A DNA stretch of 64,000 nt from Schizochytrium sp. CCTCC M209059 (taxonomy: Eukaryota; Sar; Bigyra; Thraustochytrida; Thraustochytriidae). Position 1 is the stretch's first letter. Each line of letters begins with the position of its first letter. Below, in pieces: positions 29,781 to 38,916 of the stretch. Location of the stretch: contig KN805370.1 of assembly GCA_000818945.1 (NCBI GenBank), positions 749,578 to 813,577 on the forward strand, read 5' to 3'. The position numbers and the translations under genes were made by a program. The notes under the pieces are model-generated. The model searched no databases, had not been told where the DNA came from, and saw nothing but the letters and a program-made list of their open reading frames with translations.

Positions 29781-32129
29781 TCAGATGAGCGCCGAGGCTT
29801 CACGGAGCCCAGCAAGACTGGCCAGCATCGACGTCTGAGCCCTCCGATTGAACCACGAAGAAAAAATCGTAGAGTGCACGTCGACCTCACTTAGGAAGGA
29901 GAGAAGACTTTCGTATCTACCACTGCTACGAAGCAGAAAGGCACAGCGCATGGACCCGGGGGTGAACCCAGAAGGCGAGGGCGCCGAGGGATGTGCGCTT
30001 GGCGTAAAGGTCCCTACGTAGCTGCCATCGTCGAGACGCATCCAGAACCGCGCAACGCAAAAGCAGCGCTTCTGCAAAGGGCCGCACAGAGAGGTCTCCA
30101 TGTGCACCACATCCGCACCACGAGCGGCTTCGAGATAGCGAACCTTGTGAAGCGTTTGGTCCCACTCGAGCTGGGTGCGCACATCGAGCAAGCGTTCAAG
30201 TACAGCACTTGGGTTGGCAGGAATGACCAGAAGGCCCAGAGCGCTTTCACCATGCACTGATATGCGCACGCCGTTCTCCGCGCTCTCCGGCGTCCACGTT
30301 CGGCCGGCCCAGAAGGGCACTTTCATGTCCATTGCGGCGCACAAGTGGTCAAAGTGTTCGAGGATGAGCTTTTCTTGTTTTTCGCGATCATCGAGGAAAT
30401 GCTTCGAGTGAGCGAGCTGCGCCGCGATCATTTCCTTGCTCAGATGCCAGGAAAGCCCGTGCACGAGGCGTGTCGATGCGTGGCCGCGGCCGTTCGCCTT
30501 GCTCACGCGTGTGATAGCCCCCGAGGATGTGCCGCTGGACAGTGACGTAGAAGGCGCCCCTCGCTCGCCTGATTCTGGCTTTTTCGTCGGTGTGTGATGC
30601 GGATGTTGCTGTTGTTGCTTGTGCTTTTGCTTGTGCTGCTGCAACGAAGGAGCGGTGACAGAGGAAGCTGGCTTGCGACCATCTCCGTTCAAAGGAGATG
30701 GCGGTTTGTTCGAGGCGTTGCTCTTGCCATTGGCCTGGTGCTTGTCCGCTGTTGTTGGAAGCGAAGAGGACACTCCGGGGCCAGGCGCGCTAAGACTGTG
30801 TTGTGAGCGTGTCGGGCGATGACGGCTGCCATTCTCGAGACGCTTGATCACGTCAGCGTCCTCGGTGAGAGCTTCGAGGATATCGCCGGGGACCAAAGAC
30901 GCTCCGACGTCCTCGCTGAGGTCGAGAATACGGGCCTGTGTGACGTTGTAAAGGGCAACGAGATCGGGCGTTGTGGATTCTTCGTTGGCGCTGCGGCGCA
31001 TAAAGGTGCGCATGGCCTCGCTAAGCAGCCAAGCGTTGGTGGAGAGATCCGAGCATTGAATTTGAAAGGTCTCGCCGCAGACAACAACCTTCTGCTTCCA
31101 GGAACGCGTTTTGGGTGGCGAGGGCATGGAGGTAGCAAAGGAGGAAGCACCTCCAACCGCCGAGCCTGCTGACGGAGGGTCGGGAGGCGTGCCAGTGTTT
31201 GCATCACTGTCGCCATTGGCTCCGTCTGTGTGGAGCGAGCTGGGCCTCGAGCCGCTGTTCGCAGGACTAATGCTGTCTAGATCCTCGCCATTTTCCGTGC
31301 CAAACTCGATGCGCATGGCATTGGGAGGGCCCGTTCCCACGACGGGGCGCAAGGCGTCAATCCATGCCTCGGCCATGGCCGTGGACGTGGCGCCAAGGTT
31401 GAGAATCTTGGGCCGATTGTCTTCTTCGGCACGGAGAAAGACTTTCCAGCAGTACAGCTGGCCCGAAGACGATTTGTAGCTGATGAGTTCGTCTTCGAGG
31501 CGCGCGGCATGAAGCTGGATAATAGATTTGGGTTCGATGCCGAAGACGTGGCCATCGCGGAATTCGTAGAGACGTTTTCTTTTCGCGTCCAGCACGTAGT
31601 AATAGAGTTCACATTTGTGCAGCATGGTGAAGTTTCTAAACAGGTATCCGCATGGGGATCCTGCGTCCACGGGCGGGTGTCCGCTGAGCACGACGGGCTC
31701 CTTGCTGGCTTCGAGGGTCGACATCTTGCCCTGCGCCGCGTTCCCTGCGTCACTCAGTTGCGGCGAGCTGGCGGAAGAGCGCATCGCGGTGGTGCGCCTA
31801 TTCTGCGCTACCGATGGGATATGTGCGTGGAGGCTAGGATCGCGCGCCGCGGGTACGCTCGCGCGTCCGTGTGCGGCCTCGGCCTCGGCTTCGCCCGCTC
31901 GCTCCGCGGCAGTCGCTGCCGAAAATGAGCAAGATGCTTGCTTGCTATCTTCGTCCAAGCTCTTTCGCTCGCGCGTACGTTCGCAAGCGCGTAAGGACGC
32001 GGAGGAGCAGGGGCCGCGTGCGCGCGCGTGCGCGCACGTCCGTCGACGTGTGCGCGTGTGTCGCGGGGCTATGCGCGTCGCGAGGTCTCTGCGCGTGCGT
32101 GTCCGCGCCTTGGGGATTTGCTCTGCCAT
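29781..32129 (-). CDS. PH domain and START domain protein
   Basis: This single-exon gene encodes up to 782 residues. A PH domain lies at about 155-265 (GYLFRNFTMLHKCELYYYVL to a final AEAWIDALRPVV helix). A START-type lipid-binding domain lies at about 600-760, with LLDVRTQLEWDQTLHKVRYL as its hallmark segment. The middle is low-complexity (Ser, Gln, His, Lys) with one conserved-looking block around 355-430. PH plus START suggests a cytosolic lipid-transfer or lipid-sensing protein recruited to phosphoinositide membranes. The N-terminal 115 residues are Arg/Ala-rich and resemble a translated leader. The ATG at 31784 (MRSSASSPQ) is a good alternative start. Confidence 0.82.
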   Translation of the reverse strand: MAEQIPKARTRTRRDLATRIAPRHTRTRRRTCAHARARGPCSSASLRACERTRERKSLDEDSKQASCSFSAATAAERAGEAEAEAAHGRASVPAARDPSLHAHIPSVAQNRRTTAMRSSASSPQLSDAGNAAQGKMSTLEASKEPVVLSGHPPVDAGSPCGYLFRNFTMLHKCELYYYVLDAKRKRLYEFRDGHVFGIEPKSIIQLHAARLEDELISYKSSSGQLYCWKVFLRAEEDNRPKILNLGATSTAMAEAWIDALRPVVGTGPPNAMRIEFGTENGEDLDSISPANSGSRPSSLHTDGANGDSDANTGTPPDPPSAGSAVGGASSFATSMPSPPKTRSWKQKVVVCGETFQIQCSDLSTNAWLLSEAMRTFMRRSANEESTTPDLVALYNVTQARILDLSEDVGASLVPGDILEALTEDADVIKRLENGSRHRPTRSQHSLSAPGPGVSSSLPTTADKHQANGKSNASNKPPSPLNGDGRKPASSVTAPSLQQHKQKHKQQQQHPHHTPTKKPESGERGAPSTSLSSGTSSGAITRVSKANGRGHASTRLVHGLSWHLSKEMIAAQLAHSKHFLDDREKQEKLILEHFDHLCAAMDMKVPFWAGRTWTPESAENGVRISVHGESALGLLVIPANPSAVLERLLDVRTQLEWDQTLHKVRYLEAARGADVVHMETSLCGPLQKRCFCVARFWMRLDDGSYVGTFTPSAHPSAPSPSGFTPGSMRCAFLLRSSGRYESLLSFLSEVDVHSTIFSSWFNRRAQTSMLASLAGLREASALI

Positions 32130-32388
32130 CGCCACGTACTACTGAACATTCATGAAAAGGCGATGATAGCCAGCGACGCCCTTCTCGTTTCATCGTCGTC
32201 GTTCTACCCTTCGTTCTACGTTCGCAGCTGCGGTTGCTTGCACCAAGAAAGAGAGCGAGAATGAGCACCGGACGGCCTCTGTCAGCGTATGCCAGCATCT
32301 GAAGCCTCACTTGCTTCGTCTAAAGCGGATGAGGCTCGTGCATGGATGCATTCATCCTCCAAAAGAAGTAGAAGAAGAACAAGAAAAA

Positions 32389-32389
<1 letters not shown>

Positions 32390-32419
<30 letters not shown>

Positions 32420-32449
32420 AAGAAGAAGAAGAAGAAGAAGAAGAAGAAG
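32390..32449 (+). repeat. (AAG)n microsatellite
   Basis: About 20 perfect AAG units lie in the non-coding region. The Arg-rich frame across it is an artefact. Confidence 0.95.
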
Positions 32450-33259
32450 GAGGAGGCCACGGATGTCACGTCATCAGTGGCGAACGCCTTGGTGGCGAGC
32501 CTATGATCAAATGAGTAGTGGCGAGCTTTTCTTTACGCGATGAGCGTTCACGCGCTGCTCGAGGCCCCTTCAATTTCGAATTTGAAAGCCAAGGAAAAAA
32601 GTTGCCGAGGTCATCGATCAGGAGCGTCGTCATGCGTACAGTGAGCGACACCTCGCATGTGCAGTGCAGCAGACAAGAAAGATAATCTACATTACAACAA
32701 AGCACTCTTTCCACCGAGGCACACCGAGGCATGGCGTTCGCTCCCTCCCCAAGCCTCTGCCCACCTTGTCGCGGCTGCTTATCAGCACTATTCCCAGGCC
32801 ATCCCTGCCACCCCGAGACTCCGTGCATGCATGCATGCATGCGTGCAGTTTTTGCCACACCTTGCTCATTCCCAGCTCGTGCGGCGTGTTCTCGCCGTCG
32901 CTGCCGTCGCGCTGCCATGATCTCGCCGTCGCTGCGTTGGACACACTCGTGGGAGGCAACTGCGAACTGAACGGAGGCCGGATCCACGGTCGGCCGCCGC
33001 CGCCAGGAACTGCGCGTCCTCCTTGTACACGGCCGTCATGGACGACGTCGACGTCGGGGGCGACACCATCGTCTCGAGAGCGAACAGTCGCGCGGGCAGC
33101 CGGAAGGACGATCGTGGCGCCGCCGCGGCAGCTCCGCGCGGGCTCCCTCCGTGGAGGGATGGAGTGATGGAGGGATGGGTTCTGCGCATGACCGCGCTGT
33201 CTCCTCGCTCTGCCTTGACCCGACCCGACCCGCTCCGATCCAAGCCGATCCGCTCTGAT

Positions 33260-33788
33260 NNNNNNNNNNNNNNNNNNNNNNNNNNNNNNNNNNNNNNNNN
33301 NNNNNNNNNNNNNNNNNNNNNNNNNNNNNNNNNNNNNNNNNNNNNNNNNNNNNNNNNNNNNNNNNNNNNNNNNNNNNNNNNNNNNNNNNNNNNNNNNNNN
33401 NNNNNNNNNNNNNNNNNNNNNNNNNNNNNNNNNNNNNNNNNNNNNNNNNNNNNNNNNNNNNNNNNNNNNNNNNNNNNNNNNNNNNNNNNNNNNNNNNNNN
33501 NNNNNNNNNNNNNNNNNNNNNNNNNNNNNNNNNNNNNNNNNNNNNNNNNNNNNNNNNNNNNNNNNNNNNNNNNNNNNNNNNNNNNNNNNNNNNNNNNNNN
33601 NNNNNNNNNNNNNNNNNNNNNNNNNNNNNNNNNNNNNNNNNNNNNNNNNNNNNNNNNNNNNNNNNNNNNNNNNNNNNNNNNNNNNNNNNNNNNNNNNNNN
33701 NNNNNNNNNNNNNNNNNNNNNNNNNNNNNNNNNNNNNNNNNNNNNNNNNNNNNNNNNNNNNNNNNNNNNNNNNNNNNNNNNNNNNNNN
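33260..33788. other. Assembly gap (N run)
   Basis: 529 undetermined bases flanked by GC-rich low-complexity sequence. Confidence 0.99.
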
Positions 33789-33960
33789 GGGCGCGGGCCG
33801 AGCTGGCCGGCCGGCCCTCCGGCGCCGGCGCGGCCGCTCTCCCTCCCTCCCTTTCTCCCTCCCTCCCTCTCTCCCTCCCTCTCTCCTTCCCCCGCTCGCC
33901 GGCCGGCCGAGCTCTCTTTTTCAGCAAGGCAGTCAGTCAGAGACAGCCGAGCAGCGCAGC

Positions 33961-36900
33961 ATGGCGCACCTGGAGCCGGCGGGCGAGGCGAGGGCCGCCG
34001 AGGACGCGCGCTCCGAGGAGGAGGAGGAGGAGCTCGGCGGGGACGAGGAGTCCGGCGACCCCGCGGCGCAGGACAAGCTGGATGCTCTGCGCGAGCGCCT
34101 CAGCAGCAACGTCGAGGCGTGCGCGCTTGTGAAACCTAAGGACCTGCAGGATGCCAGTCTGGGCCGCTTCCTCCGCGCACGCGACGGAGACGTGGACGCG
34201 GCCTTCGCGCAGATGCTCAACGTGCTGCGCTGGCGCCGTGAGCACAAGGTCGACCTGATTCTCGAGCGGGACTACGAGTTCGTGGCCCAGGATCGATGGG
34301 GCATGGCGTATTGGCATGGCAAGGACAACTTTGGCCGCCCTATCCTTATCATCCGCGGCATCAGGCATGACCCCACGCTCTTTAGCACAGAGACGACCGT
34401 TCGCTATCTGATTTGGAAACTCGAAACCAAGCTCACGGAGCCCGACGTGGACGATGTCGTCGTCATCTTTGACTTTATCAACATGGGCCGACACAACCTG
34501 GACATGAGACTGGTGCGCATCATGATTCCGCTGCTCCTTAACTTTTACCCTGAGCGTCTCGGTGTCTGCCTCGTCTACCCGACCTTACAAATTATGTGGA
34601 TTCTTTGGAAAATGGTCTCCAAGGCCTTTGACGAAAAGACCGAAAAGAAGTTCGTCTTTGTCCGCGAGCAAAAGAGGGACAACAAGTTCCTTCGACTCAT
34701 TCCCGCGGATCAGCTGCAAACGCGCTTTGGCGGCACGAGCACAGCGGAATTTGGTACTGACCTGCTCGGCCTGATTCCGCCAGACTCCCTCGTCAAGGGT
34801 GAGACAAGCGAAGACGCAGATGACTTTGCACACCACCGTCACCTGCAGCGCGAGATGGAGGATAGTGATTCACAAAAGGGACAAAAGATGTGGCTATTGA
34901 ACGGTGAAAACCAAGAAGGAGCAGAACTAGATCTTGGTGGGGGAGATCTGCAACAGCAGGCAAAGACAAGTGGGAGTCGTCGTGGCGCAACGGGGCGGAT
35001 GCGGCCGCGAGGCTTGTCGCAAGACTGCGTGGGCCCCCGCGCATTCGCATCTCTCTCCTTGGACGCTGAGAGTGGCGCCTTTGACGCAGACGTGGCAGTG
35101 CGCGAGTACGAAGGACCCATCATCGATGAGGACGATGACTTTCGCGCCTTTATGGATGCCCGGGACCAGGACATTGACAGATTCCAGGTGCGACTCCGCT
35201 ATCAAGTGTCGCACCTCTGCATGGATAGCCCCGACTCTAATTCGGATGATGCTTCGTCGACCATTAGTCCTGCGAGTGACAGCCACACGTATGGTGCCAA
35301 TAACATTCACGTGTCCATGAGCGACGTAGGTACCGTGGCAACCTCTCGGACAACGGGAGCGAAGCGCGCCAGAATCAAGCAATTCTTCCGTCGCAAGGTC
35401 TTGCGGCGCCGATCCGATCAAACTGCGAAAAAAAAGAAGAAGGAGCTTGCTACGACATCTTCATTGGATCAGCTCTTGACCAAACTACCCAAGGACGAGT
35501 CCACCATTGCGTCTGAGATTGCCGAGGCGGCCGAGGCTGCCGCCGCTTTGCAGGCCGCGCGCGCGCAGGCTGAAGAGGACGCTCGCATTCTGTACACGAG
35601 GTTGCGCTCTACTTCTGGTTCGACAAGTCAGCAAATGCACGAGCAGCATGTCAAGGCCCAAAGCCGGCCACGCATGGAGGGCTTGGAGCATCGGTCGCTG
35701 TCGAGCTCCAATCTCCTGCCGCAGTCCCCATCTCGTCGTGGCGTCGGTACGCCGGGGCGAGCGACGTCTTTCCGACGCTCTCGCCGACACCGTGGTTCGC
35801 GCGAAGAAAAGGTCGCCTCGCTCGGGTTCACGCCAGACAAGATCAAGTTTGTCATGGAGGCCGGCGCTTCAATGAAGCGCGTCCCGTACGAGGATCCCGG
35901 ACGCGAATGCAACACGTGGTCCCCATGCTCTGCTGCTCGCTTCATGACCCGTATCGGGCCGGACTACAAGCGCAAAAAGCTCAAGGAGCCCTCCGGTTCC
36001 GCGATTTACGATTGCGTGTGTATGGACGTCTGGTCGCTGCAGAGCAAGCGTCCAAACATTGGGAGTTACATGCAGCTTCCCACGATGCGTTCGCAATCAA
36101 ACTCTGGCGCGGGACCGGGGGCACCTGACGCTGCGGCACCTCTTCCAGAGCTTTTGATTGTCAACATCATGATGCCTGGGTACCCGCCGAGCGGTCCGTT
36201 TTCCAAGAAGCGTATCGACGGACCGGGCCAGAGCATTGTGCTTTTTGCCAAACTAAGCAATTGGGCAAAGGAAAATCCCATGGACCCCAGCGTGCAGTTG
36301 TGGAGCCGTTTCGTGCACGTCTATGATGGCGACAAGTTTCGCGAGCGCCTCAAGATGATCACGCGACTCGAAAACGCTGACGAGATCAATCTGGGACGCA
36401 TTGAGCGCGCCCTTTTGACGAAATACAATGGAACACCGTGGCTCGTGCGGCCCGAGTACGAGTTTCACAAGGGCGAGGGCTACTTTGAGATTTGCATCGA
36501 CTTTCATCGTTTCGCGTATTTTGCTCTTAGTAATGCGATGCCTGTCCTGGATCGCGTGTTTAACGCCATGATCGACTGCGCTCTCATTGTACAGGCGGAG
36601 AAGGACCAGGAGATGCCGGAACGCGTCCTTGTGTGCGCAACACTCCGATGTTTGAACCTTAAAGAAGCCCCTGAGATTGATCTCGTCGCGCTTACGGACG
36701 AATCGAAGCGCAAGTCTTCGCGCCTCTACGGGGTTGGCACCTCCTTCATCGACCGGGATGGCCGCGTGCATAGCCTAGCCAAACATTCCCAAACGCCGAC
36801 CTCCGCGCGCCGCGTAAGCGACGTCGCCGAGGTCAATGAACCAAGTCCAGAGACGAGCCCTGCAAACACAAGCAGCCGCAACAAGGAGAGTTCTGCGCGG

Positions 36901-37146
36901 GCTGATGGTACGACGTCTCGTGCTGCACCCGAAGGAAAACATGCTCATGATGTAGCAGGACCGGCGGCATCAGGCAAGGCCACATCCGTTGCAACGTCCT
37001 CTGGCTCGGGTCGAAAGCTTGCGCCAATGCTCATGATGTTTGTGTTCCTGACGCTCTTGGCGTTTCTTTTGGCGTCACTCTACGGCTTGCCCTCGAGATC
37101 ATCGCTTGTCGAGGAGGAGACGGAGGTGATGGAAATTTCTGAATAA
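33961..37146 (+). CDS. CRAL-TRIO (Sec14) and EDR2-C fusion with C-terminal membrane tail
   Basis: This single-exon gene encodes 1061 residues. A CRAL-TRIO N helix bundle and Sec14 lipid-binding domain cover about residues 56-253 (FLRARDGDVDAAF; VVIFDFINMGRHNLDMR; NFYPERLGVCLVYP). A disordered middle follows, with a basic patch near 460-490. The EDR2-C/DUF1336 domain covers about 620-897 (TWSPCSAARFMTRIGPDYKR; LLIVNIMMPGYPPS; GEGYFEICIDFHRFAYFALS). A single hydrophobic helix at about 1020-1042 plus a short acidic end makes a tail anchor. Both domain families contact lipids, so lipid transfer or sensing between membranes is a fair inference. I do not know this domain order from a described protein. 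Confidence 0.88.
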   Translation: MAHLEPAGEARAAEDARSEEEEEELGGDEESGDPAAQDKLDALRERLSSNVEACALVKPKDLQDASLGRFLRARDGDVDAAFAQMLNVLRWRREHKVDLILERDYEFVAQDRWGMAYWHGKDNFGRPILIIRGIRHDPTLFSTETTVRYLIWKLETKLTEPDVDDVVVIFDFINMGRHNLDMRLVRIMIPLLLNFYPERLGVCLVYPTLQIMWILWKMVSKAFDEKTEKKFVFVREQKRDNKFLRLIPADQLQTRFGGTSTAEFGTDLLGLIPPDSLVKGETSEDADDFAHHRHLQREMEDSDSQKGQKMWLLNGENQEGAELDLGGGDLQQQAKTSGSRRGATGRMRPRGLSQDCVGPRAFASLSLDAESGAFDADVAVREYEGPIIDEDDDFRAFMDARDQDIDRFQVRLRYQVSHLCMDSPDSNSDDASSTISPASDSHTYGANNIHVSMSDVGTVATSRTTGAKRARIKQFFRRKVLRRRSDQTAKKKKKELATTSSLDQLLTKLPKDESTIASEIAEAAEAAAALQAARAQAEEDARILYTRLRSTSGSTSQQMHEQHVKAQSRPRMEGLEHRSLSSSNLLPQSPSRRGVGTPGRATSFRRSRRHRGSREEKVASLGFTPDKIKFVMEAGASMKRVPYEDPGRECNTWSPCSAARFMTRIGPDYKRKKLKEPSGSAIYDCVCMDVWSLQSKRPNIGSYMQLPTMRSQSNSGAGPGAPDAAAPLPELLIVNIMMPGYPPSGPFSKKRIDGPGQSIVLFAKLSNWAKENPMDPSVQLWSRFVHVYDGDKFRERLKMITRLENADEINLGRIERALLTKYNGTPWLVRPEYEFHKGEGYFEICIDFHRFAYFALSNAMPVLDRVFNAMIDCALIVQAEKDQEMPERVLVCATLRCLNLKEAPEIDLVALTDESKRKSSRLYGVGTSFIDRDGRVHSLAKHSQTPTSARRVSDVAEVNEPSPETSPANTSSRNKESSARADGTTSRAAPEGKHAHDVAGPAASGKATSVATSSGSGRKLAPMLMMFVFLTLLAFLLASLYGLPSRSSLVEEETEVMEISE

Positions 37147-37368
37147 CAACATACCTAGTTCTGATTTTGTTGCTGGCCGTTCGCATGGCATGCATCTCAA
37201 TGCATGCATGCGAGCGATCAGCGTTTTTGAGAGACTACTGATTTGGATTTCCAGTATCGGCCCTGATTTACATTCATACGAGGAGACAGACGGAAGAGAC
37301 AAGAGATCGCTATTTTGGTATTGGTTTTGAGCTCCTGAAGATGATGCAGAACAAGATTATGTATTGGA

Positions 37369-38916
37369 TTAGAATGACATGGCCGAGAAGGAAAGCGCAT
37401 TCGCGTCGGTGTCAGGAAGGCGCTCTACGAGCTCGGACTGCTCCTTGGCCAACAAGGCGTCAATGTCGAACTCCTTGGCCCACTCGGTCACGACCTTGGT
37501 GTTTTCGCGCGAGATCATCTTGTCCTCGATAGACTTGCCGGCCTTGGGCGGCGCCACGTAAAAGGGAATCTTGCCGGAATTGAGGTCCTGCAGAATAATG
37601 CGCGAGGCCGCCTTTTGGTCCGGCACACCGCCCTTGGTCAGCTTGCCTCGCTTGGTAGCAACAGAAACAATAAACTCGGTCGGAGTCTTGAAGCGCGGAA
37701 CGCGGTAGAGAACCATGAGAACCTCGCGGTTGCAGCGCTCAATGAGCTTGCTGACGGGCTCGACAACATCGTCAATGTCGGCGGGACTGAGGCAGTTGCG
37801 AAGAACGAGACGAGCCGAGTCCTTGGTCTGGGTGCTGTCCTGGAAGAGGACACCGGGAGAGTCAATGAGCTTGACCTTTTTGTCCAACTGGACAATCTGC
37901 AGCGATTTAGTAAAGCCAGGAGTAGGAGAAACACCAACGGCGCGGCTTCGCTTCAGCGAGTTGATCACAGAACTCTTGCCGACGTTGGGGTAGCCGACAA
38001 CGCCGACGGTGATGGAGGTCTTGATGTTGCGGTTGCGCGAGTAGTTCTTGAGAAGCTGAAGCAAAGTGTCAGCGCCGACGCAGATGCTGTCACCCACGGT
38101 GGAGGCGCCCTGCTCGGTGGAGGTGGAGGAAGTGCCAAGAGCGATCGAGTCCTTGCTAGCTCTTCCAAGATTAGAACGCTGCTCCTGCGTGGAGGCGCGA
38201 AAGGCGACGGTGGGGTACTCTTTGCGCAGTTCGGTGAGCCAGCGCTCGGCCACCTGCTTAGGTACGAGGTCAATCTTGTTCATGACGACGACGAGACGTT
38301 TGTTGCGTGCGTTCTCAAGGACCATTTTCTCGGCCTGGGGCGCTCTGCAGCCCATGGGGTCACGTGCGTCAACCACGAGGAGAATGACGTCGGCGGAGTC
38401 GACGACGTTGCGAAGCTCCTTCATGTAGACGCGCTTCTTTCCCTTGTTAATGACGGAAGATGAGCTCGGGTCCCCGTCCTCATCGGCCTCGGCCTCGCGG
38501 GCCTCGAAGGCGGCGCCGCGGGCGGCGGCGGAAGCGAGGTCGTCTGCCGAAGGACCGGCACGCTTGCGCTTGCGGCCCGAACCGCCCGAGGGATCAGCAT
38601 CTTCCGCGGGCTCCTCGTAATCGTCCTCCATGGCGTCGCTTTCTCTTTGGGCACGCATTTCAAAAAGCCGACGTTGACGCTGCTTGTCGCGCTCATGTTC
38701 GCGCTCCTTGTCCTCCATGGCCTTGCGCAGGAACTGCTCGCGGAAAGGCATCAGGTTCGGAAGACCGGGGTCCTTCTTTGGCTTGGGGGCGCGGCCTTCG
38801 CGGACGGCCTTGCGCTGCTCCCTGCGCTGCTTGCGATGGTGCTCGGTGACCTTCTTGATGGCCTTGTACTTGTCCTTGAAGGTCGTCCGCTTGGACTGCC
38901 GCTTCTTCTTGACCAT
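37369..38916 (-). CDS. Nucleostemin/GNL3-type circularly permuted nucleolar GTPase
   Basis: This single-exon gene encodes 515 residues. A basic GN3L/Grn1-type N end (MVKKKRQSKRTTFKDKYKAI) is followed by a GTPase domain whose motifs run in the permuted order: G4 NKIDLVP (about 212-219), then G1 GYPNVGKSS (about 306-316), then G3 DSPGV (about 350). The C part matches the HSR1/MMR1 group used in 60S subunit maturation (yeast Nug1/Grn1, animal GNL3/GNL3L). It probably acts in the nucleolus. An acidic linker lies between the coiled N end and the G domain. The exact orthologue (GNL3 versus GNL3L/Nug1) is not settled. Confidence 0.92.
   Translation of the reverse strand: MVKKKRQSKRTTFKDKYKAIKKVTEHHRKQRREQRKAVREGRAPKPKKDPGLPNLMPFREQFLRKAMEDKEREHERDKQRQRRLFEMRAQRESDAMEDDYEEPAEDADPSGGSGRKRKRAGPSADDLASAAARGAAFEAREAEADEDGDPSSSSVINKGKKRVYMKELRNVVDSADVILLVVDARDPMGCRAPQAEKMVLENARNKRLVVVMNKIDLVPKQVAERWLTELRKEYPTVAFRASTQEQRSNLGRASKDSIALGTSSTSTEQGASTVGDSICVGADTLLQLLKNYSRNRNIKTSITVGVVGYPNVGKSSVINSLKRSRAVGVSPTPGFTKSLQIVQLDKKVKLIDSPGVLFQDSTQTKDSARLVLRNCLSPADIDDVVEPVSKLIERCNREVLMVLYRVPRFKTPTEFIVSVATKRGKLTKGGVPDQKAASRIILQDLNSGKIPFYVAPPKAGKSIEDKMISRENTKVVTEWAKEFDIDALLAKEQSELVERLPDTDANALSFSAMSF

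Larger units (their letters stand above)
32130..33960. promoter_or_regulatory. Divergent region, PH-START / CRAL-TRIO-EDR2, with gap
   Basis: About 1.8 kb lies between divergent starts. It contains an AAG tract (32390-32449), a GCAT alternating purine-pyrimidine run (about 32823-32844), a 529-nt N gap and a CT-rich CCCTCCCT tract (33837-33890) close to the ATG at 33961. No gene is supported. Confidence 0.45.
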
